This document shows, in pieces, positions 46,251-57,971 of a stretch of DNA of 64,000 bases. The notes under the pieces were generated by a model. The model saw only the letters and a program-made list of their open reading frames with translations, searched no databases and was not told where the DNA came from. The stretch covers positions 225,720,085-225,784,084 of the forward strand of contig NC_134400.1 in NCBI RefSeq assembly GCF_050003625.1, read 5' to 3'. Positions within the stretch are counted from its first letter, which is position 1. Each line of letters begins with the position of its first letter. The DNA comes from Haematobia irritans. Its lineage: Eukaryota > Arthropoda > Insecta > Diptera > Muscidae. The translations under genes and the position numbers were made by a program.

Positions 46251-48002
46251 TGAGTTTGAACTAAATAGTTTTCATATATTAATTCTTGCATTGCGTTAAA
46301 ATATTTTGCCTAAAAAATTTTTTGCATATGCCAGTGTTCCGCTACTTGTAAATTAAAAGACAGCATGGACTTGATTTCGATTTCATGTCATTTGTTAACA
46401 AATTTGGTTGCCATTGTGTACATGCTCATGAAGTCATGTTCACATTTTTCTTATAGTTTTGTTCCTTCGCTTGTAGGCCAGAGCACGCAAAAAGCGCTGT
46501 TCCGTCGTTCTAATCAGAAGCAAATTCACTACAATGTTGGCGCATTGAATTTTTCTCTACAACATTTGGGGGTGTATAAGTCATTTAGTACTCGACCATC
46601 AGCCATCACCTTACAGTTGGCTAATCTTTTAATTAATATAGCCTTGGTTACATGCTAAGCAACATACCAAAAATTCTACGTCACACTTTGTTATTGAGCC
46701 AGGAGCTTGTCGTTCAAACAATTCGTTGAGTACTCGTTTCGTCTAAACAGTCTTGTTGCGGTTGCAGTTGTTTGGCCAGAATGAAAGCCTATAATTTTCA
46801 AGGCAGCACAAATGGAATCGATTGCTCCATAAACCCATTTACTACACTGACCTAAAACACCACGGAACAAGTGCTATGCGATCGAAGGTGGCGTAGTGGC
46901 ATAAAATGCTAGTTTGTATTTTACCACAATTTGGAGGTGATTTTTGCAATCATTAGAGGCCAATTGCAACATTTGAGCTTCGATGATCTTTGTTCGTTTT
47001 GCGTCTTGCCCAATCGAGATCTTAACCAGTGAGCTGACCACAAACCTATTATGATCTACAAAAGTGATTCTTTTAATTTCACTTAAATCGTGATGTTAGG
47101 CAAACACGAAACAAAAATGGTCATAGTCTCGATTACATATGTTGATTCATCTCCATCTTGGAGGAAGAGGTATACAAATGACTTTAAATACCTCTACTTG
47201 TTTTAAAGAGTTATATAGCGTTTTGATCGTATGCAATGCTGGTGAAGAATGAAATTAAATTTGATTGGTCGTACTATATGTCTACTTCGACAGGATACTG
47301 TAACGAATGTGGACATTTCGTCCCAAATGTATGTAGAATTATTTTATTTACAGATAGTTCAGGTGGGGAGGTTTGTCACATTGCCTTTTATATTACAACA
47401 AATCGCTTCTTGATAATATATATAAAAATCCTGTGTAATCCAATCCAAATTGATACATTGAAATTCTTATCTGTACTATATTTAGAGCCAAATTAGTGGT
47501 GATGTTTATTTCAACTAAAGACCATAGTTATTAACTGGTTCTTTCGCCGAATGAAATACGAAGAGTATGTGAAAAGTGCCAAACAAAATACCGACGGATT
47601 CAAAACACCATCTTATCCTTTTTCCCTTGGCAGGAAGAAGAATGCCGCCAGTAAAAACAAGTAGCCAATTGTCTACCACTACTGTCCGTTCATTGTCTGT
47701 CTGTCTGTCTTCCAATTTAAACGTCTATATTTACCCTTGAGCGGTTTTGGTTTCGAGAGCAAAAAATGAAAACAACTCAAGTTTTCATCAGTTAATATAA
47801 TAAACATAAGCTATAAAAAGTGCTAATATGTGGCCTGACAACTTGGTAATTTTTCACAGCCTCAATCAAGACTAATAAAAGGCAGAGCTAATATAAAAAT
47901 GTATGCAAATTTTTCCGGCCCATAAGTATGGGGGCAGTGTGACTGACTGAAGGAAATTGTGAGATTACAAAGTATGGTTTTCAGCTAAGAAGAAGGCCTC
48001 AT
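46251..48002. other. gene-free stretch
   Basis: A few 60-97-codon frames without domains (46365, 47236, 47515 minus). Nothing else recognised. Confidence 0.45.
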
Positions 48003-48010
48003 CTCCTAAC

Positions 48011-48343
48011 CAGAGAATGAAGCCGCCGTGTCGCGCCGCCAATTTTAGCCGCCGCCAACCAATTTTTCCCTGTCGTCACCGCCGCCGAATATGTCGACTC
48101 ATTTCGACTCAAATTTAGCTGTTGATTAATTAATCACAAATATTGATTTAAATATGAAACATTGTTGTATTTTTGCCAAAAATTTGAACCTTCCACCCAT
48201 AATGAATCAGTATTAAGTTGCTGTAATAATTGTCCGCCACCGAATAGACAAATTTATATCGACTTAGTCGTCAAGCCGCCGCCGTTGGAGGCAAAAATTT
48301 AGTGTCAGCCGGCGCCGCAAAAAGGGGTCGGCTTCATTCTCTG
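48011..48343. mobile_element. GCC-rich hAT-type MITE, 333 bp, with 8-bp target duplication
   Basis: The left end CAGAGAATGAAGCCG and right end CGGCTTCATTCTCTG are perfect 15-bp inverted repeats. CTCCTAAC flanks both sides (48003-48010 and 48344-48351), an 8-bp duplication as made by hAT transposases. The subterminal zones are rich in GCCGCC, unlike the AT-rich surroundings. No coding capacity. Confidence 0.92.
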
Positions 48344-48400
48344 CTCCTAACGTTTCATATGGGTAAATATTTTATTTTGAATATCAATTCTTGATGAGAA

Positions 48401-48786
48401 TTTGACATCCTTTGATGACACCCAATTTAAGGCGAAGACTCTCAACCTATAATAAATTTGCACTCATAATTCTTATTGAAGTAGTTCGCAGCAAATTTTA
48501 GCTCTGCGATTCACTGCGACATTCCCCAGAGTTGGCAAATATTTCATTGGCTCCATGTTTTCACTGAAGCAATGGTACCAAGTAAGTATTATATTTGACA
48601 TCCTTTGATGACACCCAATTTAAGGTGAAGACTCTCAACCTATAATCAATTTGCACTCATAATTCTTATTGAAGTAGTTCGCAGCAAATTTTAGCTCTGA
48701 GATTTACTGCGACCTTCCCCAGAGTTGGCAAATATTTCATTGGCTCCATGTTTTTACTGAAGCAATGGTACCAAGTAAGTATTATA
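48401..48786 (+). repeat. 193-bp tandem duplication
   Basis: TTTGACATCCTTTGATGACA starts at 48401 and again at 48594. The copies agree over about 193 bp with only a handful of substitutions (for example GGCGAAG/GGTGAAG). Each contains TTGGCAAATATTTCATTGGC. Content unknown. Confidence 0.92.
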
Positions 48787-50280
48787 TTATATAAGACATT
48801 CTGTAATACGTTCCTCGAGTTCATATGATTCGCTCTATTTGCTTACTTGTATTTATTTTAATGAAATAGCAAAAAGAAGTACACTACCCTCGTCATCAGT
48901 AACAACGTGTTTTCGGCAAGATAACAGATAAAAATTGTTGACCACAAATAGGTGGCAACTTTGGAAAAAGCTTCCTTTTGAGAAGCAAATACATTAAAAT
49001 AGTCTGCAAATGAGTTTAGAAAAATTGTTAAAGTCCCGGGGCACAACTTCACTGAGAGCTTAGTCCATTAAAGCAAGGCGCTTTTATGGACTAACAAGAA
49101 ATCCTAAACCATTTGACTGTATGCAAGTGTGCCTAAAGTTGATTGATATGTTTGGTATTTGAGGCAAATTAAACAAAATGATGATTTATTTAAAGCAGAA
49201 AATCCTCTATGAATGAGCGCCACAAATCACAAAAACATAAAAATCGTTCGGTACCAAAACCAGAAGACGGATTGAGTGTTGAAGCAACAAATTATTGAAC
49301 AAATTTCCAGCACGTTGGAGGTGTCGTTGTTACCATTTGTCAATATTTTGCTGTAGACCAAGTTCGTGCCTTAAGTCTTTTGTTCAGAAGGCTCTCGAGC
49401 GAATAATCATTTGCCAGTCCATTTTTGTGCCGACTTTTCCTACCAATGCCGCCTTTTAATGATTTGCTTTTATTTCTGTTTACAGTTGTCAGTGTGTATC
49501 GCTTTTTGTTTAGGTGGAATTGTGACAAGTTAGAAAGTTAACCTGTTATTTTTTGTGGAGACTTTTGGTGGTAATTATAGCGGGAAATATATTTGTCAAA
49601 TCGTTTACAAAAATCGTATGTCCCACTCTATTTGTTGGTCCAAAAAGGGGATTTAGTAAAATGTTAACAACTAAAGTCGGTGGTGTCGGTTTTGCACCAA
49701 ATAAACAAAAAATCGGAGAGATCTAATTGAAATCCCCTACAGAAATGGGTGGTTGTTTTAGTGGAATTTATCATAATTAATCGCTAGTTTCCACCTTGTT
49801 AGTTCTGGCCTCTGAGTAAAGTATTTCTATGCATATAGCATTCAAATGGATCCATTTAATATCAGGCATCTGTATTAAACTCAATAACGACTGCAAAGTG
49901 TGTATCTATGGTGTTTTTAACCAATGGTAATCCAAATCAAGTGTCGTTTTGTCCGCAACGCATTTGAGGCTATTAAGTCATGTTATTTGCTAGCGTTTTC
50001 TTTTTAATATCTAGCATCAAGCCACCATTACGGCTTTTGGGTGTTTTCTGTTGGTGATAATGTTTGTAAGGAGACACGCTGAATGAAGTGTGAAAGAATT
50101 GAAGGCACTTGCATAGAGATTGAGTGGTGTACGCCTGAACAAAGTTAATGTCAATTAGCTGTTACAGGTGATGATTATCATAGTTTGGTATTGAATAAAA
50201 TATGATTGTACGCAAATTCATTGGAAGAAGAATTAGATGGACATGTTTTAGAGGATATTTAGAAAATATTGAGTCCAAGC
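48787..50280. other. gene-free stretch
   Basis: Short chance frames only (48858 minus, 49340 minus). Confidence 0.45.
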
Positions 50281-50450
50281 ACTCAGAAAAAATAAAAACA
50301 TCACCAATGTTATGAAAATAATTTTTAAGTAGAACACTTAATTTTTTAATTGGCGTTGGCCACTGATATTATCATTTCCATGCTTGAAAAAATTTCAAAT
50401 ATAAATTAATTAGATTAATTGATTTCGCGATTGAAACAATTCGATATATG
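50281..50450. repeat. AATTGA-type MITE fragment
   Basis: It begins CACTCAGAAAAAATAAAAAC and contains TTAATTTTTTAATTGGCG and ATTAATTAGATTAATTGATT. No matching right end. Confidence 0.4.
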
Positions 50451-50495
50451 GAATATGGCTCACCAACAATTTGAAACAACTTTGCTTGTAGCCTA

Positions 50496-51444
50496 CACTC
50501 AGAGAAGAGTGAACCCATTAGCGAGTTATTTTTAACTAACCAGTGTTAATATTGAACTTCATATGTCGCTAAAGAAGCATCTACCCATAGTAAGGTCAAC
50601 ATTTTCCTATAGGTTAGTAATTTGTTTTAACTTTTTTCAAGTTCAAATTTAACTGTTCAGAAGTAAAAAATTAACTAAATAATACATTTTTTGAAAACGA
50701 AAAAATAATGTTCCGGATTTCATAAACCACCTGGTGACTTGGAGCAAGGAGACCTCAAGGGGAGGATCCCAATTTCTACATGTATATTTAGTAGAAATCA
50801 CTTATTCTTCTGTAGTACAAATCCTTTAGAATCATTTATTAGATTTTATTTTTATCATTTTATAAAATTTTACCTTTGGTCCGGACGGAGGATCGAACCG
50901 CGTACCATCAGTTTTCTAACTAAACACACTATCCACTTAGCTCTTACACTCATCAACAACCAAATGTGACTTTGTTCTTTCTTTTTTGCTTGGCTGCATG
51001 TATTCATTAACACATACAGTCAAGGGTGTCTATTTTTAGAAACACCACACGAGCACATGTTTCGGAGACGAACTGTTGTCTAGAAGTAGATTCACTCAAC
51101 GGTAAATAGAATTGACATTCATCGTTAGTTTATTTATACTAAAAATGGAAATTTCGTGTCCAACTAGACTTCGTAGTATTGCACAGTAAAATTTCAGTAA
51201 CGCTGAGAAACTTCTTCGTACGTTCGAGAAAATACGTATTCCCTATTATTATATTTGTTTCAGTCCATTTACGAACTCATTGGGAGTTCTTAACCCTTTT
51301 GCTGGTAATGACCATAAGTTCAAGTTACTTCCACTGAGTTAATTTTGTTCATCAATAGTTAAATTTAACTAACTGTGAGTAAAATTTTGAACTACTCAAT
51401 ATTATGGAATTTACTTGTAGTTACGATGTTAAATTTTCTGAGTG
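50496..51444. mobile_element. 949-bp TA-flanked TIR element (family gamma) with tRNA-like core
   Basis: The left end CACTCAGAGAAGAGTGAAC and the complement of the right end, CACTCAGAAAATTTAAC, share the first eight bases and much of the rest. TA is at 50494-50495 and 51445-51446. The middle holds an antisense tRNA-like unit. The arms contain GTTAGT/ACTAAC and AACTTCAT-type words. Apart from the core and the terminal CAC, the sequence differs from family alpha, yet its length is almost the same. Confidence 0.78.
50870..50960 (-). repeat. tRNA-derived core inside family gamma
   Basis: On the minus strand, AAGAGCTAAGTGGATAGTGT is a good A-box/D-arm match, and GGTACGCGGTTCGATCCTCC contains the B box GGTTCGATCC. 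CGTCCGGACCAAAGGTAAAA follows. The possible anticodon stem GTTT/AAAC has only 4 bp and lacks U33, so it is not a functional tRNA. Confidence 0.7.
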
Positions 51445-51446
51445 TA

Positions 51447-51999
51447 CATCGCAGTTACAATAAACAAATGTTGGCACTATCATCTCTTAAATTTGGACCA
51501 AAGATTATGTTATTCACTGTATTTTGAGATAATAAATTTCATTGCTCTACACCTAGGTATGATTCGATATGACAAATTATAAACTTTACAATTTATGAAA
51601 AAGTAAATGTTCTTAGTTTCTGTTATGGCTACATAAACAAAATTATTTATACGAGCAAACTTGTGCAGTCAATGGCTGTAATTGCCCCACCATTCACCAT
51701 TTAAACGACGCAATAAAGATGAAGTTTATGACAATTCGCATAAATGTATAATTAAATCCCACTCAGATTAGGATTTATTATCATCTCTCTCTCTCTGGGA
51801 CTCCATTGCAAGCATGTCGGTATCATAATACTCGTGTGTTTTTTGAGTTTTGAAGACATTTATAGTGACTCATATTTGCTTGTAGATTAAGTAATATATT
51901 TTTAAATAATTTGGTTCTATTCGATATTTTTATGTATCAAATTGAAAAGAATTTCATATTCATGTGTAAAATGTCGAACAATAAAGAAAAGAAATAAAC
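51447..51999. other. gene-free AT-rich stretch
   Basis: A short (CT)n run lies at about 51785-51798. Nothing else. Confidence 0.5.
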
Positions 52000-52268
52000 A
52001 GGGCTGCCACGATCATATTCGAAATATTAATAAAATTATTTCTCTGCAAACAAGACGAAAAATGAAATGATCATGAAAACAATTACATGGTGTTTTGGGC
52101 TAGATGGAAAAATATTGAAAAACGACCATATGATTTTCCCAAACATGTAGTGGTCTCAAATTCTATCATTTAAATAATAATCGTGATATTCATTCAAATA
52201 ATACTACTCCCTGGAAAATAAGAACAAAGTACATGGTTTTTGGTGACAATAATGTTTTCTGTGTGTAT
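52000..52268 (+). mobile_element. MITE X copy
   Basis: GTAGTGGTCTCAAATTCTAT, CATTTAAATAATAATCGTGA and AAGAACAAAGTACATGGTTT match the MITE X at 19475-19917 in order. It ends TTTTCTGTGTGTA. Its last part belongs to the 1,191-bp tandem duplication. Confidence 0.6.
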
Positions 52269-52387
52269 GATATAAAAATAATCTCAACCTTGGAAATTAT
52301 TTTCTATTTGACGAACATATTTGTAGTGTGTCCATACTATTATGAATTTAGTATCCATTCGAAATTTTAAATGATCGAAAACATATA

Positions 52388-53306
52388 TTTTTATACCGTG
52401 CGCCACACTGTGGAACAGGGTATTATAAGTTAGTGCATATGTTTGCAACACCCAGAAGGAGACGAGATAGACACATGGTGTCTTTGGCAAAAATGGTCAG
52501 GGTGGGCTCCTGAGTCGATATAGCCATGTCCGTCTGTCCGTCTGTCCGTGAACACATTTTTGTAATCAAAGTCTAGGTCGCAGTTTTAGTCCAATTGACT
52601 TCAAATTTCGCACAAGTATGTGTTTTGGCTCAGAATAGATCCCTATTGATTTTGGAAGAAATCTGTTCAGATTTAGATATAGCTCCCATATATATATTTC
52701 GCCCGATATGGACTTATATGGCCCCAGAAGCCAGAGATTTACCCTAATTTGCACTAGAAGAACAATTAGTACTATAGTCAAGTGTGCCAAATTTCATTGA
52801 AATCGGTTCAGATTTAGATATAGCTCCCATATATATCTTTCGCCCGATATGCACTAATACGGTCCCAGAAGCCAGAGTTTTACCCCAATTTGGTTGAAAC
52901 TTTGCACAGGGAGTAGAATTAGTAGTGTCGTCAAGTGTGCCAAATTTTATTGAAATCGGTTCAGCTATATCTAGCTCCCATATATATAGCTCGCCCGATT
53001 TACACTCATATGACCACAGTGGCCAATATTTTACTACGATTTGATTGAAATTTTGCACAGGGAGTAGAATTAGCATTGTAGCAATGGGTGCCAAATTTGG
53101 TTGAAATCGGTTCAAATTTAGATATAGCTTTCGCCCGATTTACACTCATATGACCACAGACGCCAATTTTTTGCTCCAATTTAGTTGAAATTTTGCACAG
53201 TGAGTAGAATTAGCATTGTAGCTATGCGTGCCAAATTTGGTTGAAATCGGTTCAGATTTAGATATAGCTCACATATATATGTTTTTCTGATTTCGACAAA
53301 AATGGC
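52388..53306 (-). mobile_element. family 2 tandem-repeat element, partial copy
   Basis: On the minus strand it has repeat units near 150 bp (ATATATGGGAGCTATATCTA, CCGATTTCAA, GCACACTTGAC), then ACGGACAGACGGACAGACGG (a GTCY-type tract). It ends with ACCCTGTTCCACAGTGTGGC then GCACGGTATAAAAA, a hairpin-like 3' end. The head is missing because the copy is cut at 53306 by the duplication junction. Confidence 0.7.
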
Positions 53307-53402
53307 AAAGACAAAATACATGGTTTTCGCGACAATTAAATACTCTAAATAAGCATTAAATGGATGCGGCAACCATGTCCAAACATGTTTTTTCTGTGCG
53401 TG
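53307..53402 (+). repeat. MITE X fragment at the duplication junction
   Basis: AAGACAAAATACATGGTTTT, CGCGACAATTAAATACTC and AAGCATTAAATGGATGCGGC match 19825-19885. It is fused on the left to a truncated family 2 element and on the right to the second duplication unit. Confidence 0.75.
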
Positions 53403-53578
53403 TGGAAAATAAGAACAAACTACATGGTTTTTGGTGACAATAATGTTTTCTGTGTGTATGATATAAAAATAATCTCAACCTTGGAAATTATTTTCTATTT
53501 GACGAACATATTTGTAGTGTGTCCATACTATTATGAATTTAGTATCCATTCGAAATTTTAAATGATCGAAAACATATA

Positions 53579-54919
53579 TTTTTATACCGTGCGCCACACT
53601 GTGGAACAGGGTATTATAAGTTAGTGCATATGTTTGCAACACCCAGAAGGAGACGAGATAGACACATGGTGTCTTTGGCAAAAATGGTCAGGGTGGGCTC
53701 CTGAGTCGATATAGCCATGTCCGTCTGTCCGTCTGTCCGTGAACACATTTTTGTAATCAAAGTCTAGGTCGCAGTTTTAGTCCAATTGACTTCAAATTTC
53801 GCACAAGTATGTGTTTTGGCTCAGAATAGATCCCTATTGATTTTGGAAGAAATCTGTTCAGATTTAGATATAGCTCCCATATATATATTTCGCCCGATAT
53901 GGACTTATATGGCCCCAGAAGCCAGAGATTTACCCTAATTTGCACTAGAAGAACAATTAGTACTATAGTCAAGTGTGCCAAATTTCATTGAAATCGGTTC
54001 AGATTTAGATATAGCTCCCATATATATCTTTCGCCCGATATGCACTAATACGGTCCCAGAAGCCAGAGTTTTACCCCAATTTGGTTGAAACTTTGCACAG
54101 GGAGTAGAATTAGTAGTGTCGTCAAGTGTGCCAAATTTTATTGAAATCGGTTCAGCTATATCTAGCTCCCATATATATAGCTCGCCCGATTTACACTCAT
54201 ATGACCACAGTGGCCAATATTTTACTACGATTTGATTGAAATTTTGCACAGGGAGTAGAATTAGCATTGTAGCAATGGGTGCCAAATTTGGTTGAAATCG
54301 GTTCAAATTTAGATATAGCTTTCGCCCGATTTACACTCATATGACCACAGACGCCAATTTTTTGCTCCAATTTAGTTGAAATTTTGCACAGTGAGTAGAA
54401 TTAGCATTGTAGCTATGCGTGCCAAATTTGGTTGAAATCGGTTCAGATTTAGATATAGCTCACATATATATGTTTTTCTGATTTCGACAAAAATGGTAAA
54501 AATACCATCATTTTCCTTGTAAAATTACCACTGCTTAGTCGAAAAATTGTAAAAATGACTCTAATTTTCCTAAACTTCTAATACATATATATCGAGCGAT
54601 AAATCATAAATAAACTTTTGCGAAGTTTCCTTAAAATTGCTTCAGATTTAAATGTTTCCCATATGTATTTTTTACTAAAATTGTGTTCCACCCTAGTGCA
54701 TTAGCCAACTTAAATTTTGAGTCTATAGATTTTGTAAAAGTCTATCAAATTCTGTCCAAATCGAGTGATATTTAAATGTATGTATTTGGGACAAACCTTT
54801 ATATATAGCCCCCAACACATTTGACGGATGTGATATGGTATCGAAAATTTAGATCTACAAAGTGGTGCAGGGTATAATATAGTCGGCCCCGCCCGACTTT
54901 AGACTTTCCTTACTTGTTT
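53579..54919 (-). mobile_element. family 2 tandem-repeat element, complete copy
   Basis: On the minus strand the head is AACAAGTAAGGAAAGTCTAA, then AGTCGGGCGGGGCCGACT and ATTATACCCTGCACCAC (54830-54918). Units near 150 bp follow, then the GTCY tract and a hairpin 3' end ending in TATAAAAA at about 53579. Head and tail layout parallel family 1, including the initial AACAAGT. It is a repeat type widespread in flies. Superfamily uncertain. No protein gene. Confidence 0.72.
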
Positions 54920-55038
54920 AGTTTGTATTGAGGTATTGAGTTCAATCTTAGACATACACGGTTTTTTTGAGAGTGTAGTCAAACAAAAATATATGAAAAT
55001 ATATTTGGCAATGGTTAAGCCTCTCTGTAGTGATGGTA

Positions 55039-55382
55039 CACCGAAAAAAATTTATTTTATGAACTAAACGTGAGTATAAATTTCGATGACCGTACACATA
55101 AGTTCAATATGAACTATGTTAAAGCCAATGAAAATTTTCGTACGGTTCCCAGAAATAGTAAGAATGAACTACTGTATGGTTAAAATGGTCATGATTTGGC
55201 GCCAGTGGTGTTCTTCTTAACTTTGCTTATTTTCTTCTATTAGAGGGTGTAATTTCGTGAACTGTAGTTAAAAACTACAACAGGGCATTACATTTTCCTG
55301 GCTTTTACAACGCTTTGGGGAAATCTCAAAATGTGCGAGTTAGTTTATTCTTCCTATAAAACAGTTTTACTTTTTTTCGGTG
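55039..55382. mobile_element. 344-bp TA-flanked MITE
   Basis: The left end CACCGAAAAAAA and right end TTTTTTTCGGTG are perfect 12-bp inverted repeats. TA is at 55037-55038 and 55383-55384. The interior has GAACTA/TAGTTC words shared with 57972-58513. No gene. Confidence 0.85.
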
Positions 55383-55384
55383 TA

Positions 55385-57307
55385 ATATTTTATATTGAAA
55401 TGATATCTCACAAAAAGTTTATACTTTTCTTTCAAACAAAATTTCTTACATTTCGATGGGAAGGAAAAATGGTAAAAAAAAATTAGAAAATTCAAGCAAA
55501 ACAAATTTTTATCTAAATAGATAGGCACATACATTTTCTTTTTACAAATACTCAAAGTTTTGTAAGGAATAGAGTAAAATAAAAGAAAATAAAAATTGAT
55601 CACAAGTTCAGTTCTATGACCGAACGTGACAGCACTTTGTTAAAATTTAAAATAGAAATTTTCTAACTATTGCATGACAGTGACCCCAACATATAATTAT
55701 GATACACCCAAATAAAACATGGTTAGGTTAAGTTAGGTTATGTGGCAGCCCTATATTTCTTGTAATTCTTGTTTTGCTTAAAACTCTACTTCTTTTGACC
55801 TTTATTAAGGTTTTCCAATAGACAAATACCTCGAGTATTTCTGAGTCGATGATCACTTAAAATAAGTAAATCCATTTTGTTTGCCTTTGTTGAGAAGCAA
55901 GAGGGGGCGTTGCATGTTCATTGGTAATTTTTATAATGTGTTCGAATGAAATATTCGATACATTATTAATAATTTTTATTGAAAAGACACAACACTGGCA
56001 AACAATATGCAATAATAATCTACAAATGGCTGTCATAAACAACGCTCATAACAACAACAACTACTACAAAAGCAACAACAACCAAATCTGACAGTGTGAA
56101 ACTTGTCGGTGATTGAATTACAATAAAATAAATTTAATCTTGATTGTGAAATCAGTTTTTGTTTCTTTGTTTTAATCATTGGCTGTAGAGCAATGTAATT
56201 GATTTAATATAAGGCTCTATCGGAATTTCCAATCAAAAGACTTAAGACCCAAATGAAATTCAAAAAAGGTTTTCTTCCCTCAAAGGTCACAGAAATGAAA
56301 AACATTAAAAGGATTTTATGCTAATTAACGGTGCATTCGGTTTCACTTTTGCGAACTATTGACCATAACTTGAATAAACGTTTTTATTATCAAATAACTT
56401 AGTATTTCATAACAATCGAACACGCAACCTGTCAGCTACAACAAGAGAACCTATCGCCTTCAATACAACGGCAAGAAGAACTTTAACCTGTTGGGGCACA
56501 TGCAAAAAACGGGAAACCTCTGAGCAAACATAGATAAAGATTGTTATGGAACAAAGAGATTTTCCTCCCTTTCCAATAATTTGCCACAATTTATTTACTT
56601 GCCTAATGGTGTTTAGCAAATTGCCCAAATTTCCAATTTTTTGCACTTTTCTGAATATCACTCAAAGGTACCCGTATACTGGAGCTAGGTGGATATTTGG
56701 GCTATTGGCATGCAATTTATGTTTATTGACTCGCTTTAAATGTGATCAGGCGCCCATAGCGCAAACAACAAGCGGCAGCTTGAGCAATAACATTGGGAGC
56801 ACATAAACTGAGACTACAAGAGCCCTGCAATTTTGTTGCATGTTTAAAATGATTGAGCACTTCCACCATTCTCCAGGCAGAGGATTCAACCAATGACTTG
56901 GGTTCGCTGCCATTCATTGTAGACAAAATGTACACACATACACACACAATAAGGAGATTAACTTCAGTGTTTGGGGAAAATTCAATTCAAAGTGTCTGTG
57001 ACTATAAAACACACAGTTCATTAGGTTAAATGTGTCACGAATTGCTAGCTTCAGGTTAAAATTGATTTTTTGTGGAGCGTTTTTGCATGAATGTGGCTAG
57101 AGTTCATCCTACGTTCGCCTTGCTTCACTTTCGCACGAAACGAAATTGAAATTCTAATGGAAATATTTTGAAATTACTCGAAATTACTTTGTATCTAACC
57201 TAAAACAGTGGTCTGCAATATGGAGTTAAATGTCAATAACTGAACTGAGTTAATATGTTAATGGACAACGAGCTGGAATAATCTTAAAGTAAATACGTAC
57301 ATACCAA
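55385..57307. other. gene-free stretch with a SINE tail fragment
   Basis: A SINE 3'-tail fragment lies at 55720-55752 (GTTAGGTTAAGTTAGG, then GTGGCAGCCC). CAA-rich sequence occupies 56040-56090. No gene. Confidence 0.5.
55720..55752 (-). repeat. SINE 3'-tail fragment
   Basis: The complement of GGGCTGCCAC followed by CTAACC repeats. Confidence 0.7.
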
Positions 57308-57390
57308 ATAAATGAGCTACCGCGATGCAACGGCTGGCATGCCCGCCTTACATACAAAGGGTCATGGATTCAATCCCAGGGAGGATATGT
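57308..57390 (+). repeat. SINE tRNA head with a different tail
   Basis: GAGCTACCGCGATGCAACGG, GGCATGCCCGCCTTACATAC and GGGTCATGGATTCAATCCCA are the head of the SINE with A and B boxes. The usual body is absent. The head is fused to a family alpha terminus at 57391-57413. Confidence 0.7.
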
Positions 57391-57413
57391 CACAGAAGCG
57401 ATATTTTTGAGGG
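57391..57413 (-). repeat. solo family alpha terminus
   Basis: CAGAAGCGATATTTTTGAGG followed by GTATTA is the reverse complement of the left TIR of family alpha (CACCCTCA..ATCGCTTCTG). No other part of the element is adjacent. Confidence 0.65.
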
Positions 57414-57613
57414 TATTAGCACTGAAAAAACAGTGGACCCTTTTCCATTGCAAAATGAACTAAACTGTAGTAATATTGACTATGATTTAGCCCTTAAGAT
57501 TTTTTTCTGCTTGTCTAGTTAAAAATTCTCTTAAATTTTAGTTCATCTATGGCATTGTATTTCAGTTCAATTTTACACCACCATAATAATTACACCACCA
57601 TAGTTTGTTTTAA
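57414..57613. repeat. AT-rich MITE-like remnant
   Basis: CACTGAAAAAACAGTGGACC and GAACTAAACTGTAG/AGTTCA words resemble the 55039 and 57972 elements. Ends not defined. Confidence 0.35.
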
Positions 57614-57951
57614 CCCACCACGGTGCAATGATTAGCATGCCCGCCTTGCATACACAAGGTCGTGGGTTCGATTCCTGCTTCGACCGAACACCAAAAAGTT
57701 TTTCAGCGGTGGATTATCCCAACTCAGTAATGCTGGTGACATTTCTGAGGGTGTCAAAACTTCTCTAAGTGGTTTCTCTGCAATGTGGAACGCCATTCGG
57801 ACTCGGCTATAAAAAGGAAGTCCCTTGTCAATGAGCTTAACATGGAATCGGGCAGCACTCAGTGATAAGAGAGAAGTTCACCAATGTGGTATCACAATGG
57901 ACTGAATAGTCTAAGTGAGCCTGATACATCGGGCTGCCACCTAACCTAACC
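57614..57951 (+). mobile_element. tRNA-derived SINE, full length
   Basis: The head is ACCACGGTGCAATGATTAGC then ATGCCCGCCTTGCATACA. The B box GGGTTCGATTCCTGC is at about 57663-57677. The body carries AAAGTTTTTCAGCGGTGGAT, CGGACTCGGC and GGGCAGCACTCAGTGATAAG. The end is GGCTGCCACCTAACCTAACC. It is the best plus-strand reference copy in the window. Pol III transcription and mobilisation by a LINE partner are expected from the class. No clear target duplication seen. Confidence 0.92.
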
Positions 57952-57971
57952 ATACCGCACCTAACCTAGTA

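Larger units (their letters stand above)
52212..54497. repeat. 1,191-bp tandem duplication
   Basis: Bases from about 52212 to 53306 recur at about 53403 to 54497, offset 1,191 bp. All frames across them translate identically (for example 52744-53115 and 53935-54306). The only difference I saw is CAAAGTACATGG against CAAACTACATGG. The 96 bp between the copies (53307-53402) are a MITE X fragment. Confidence 0.93.
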
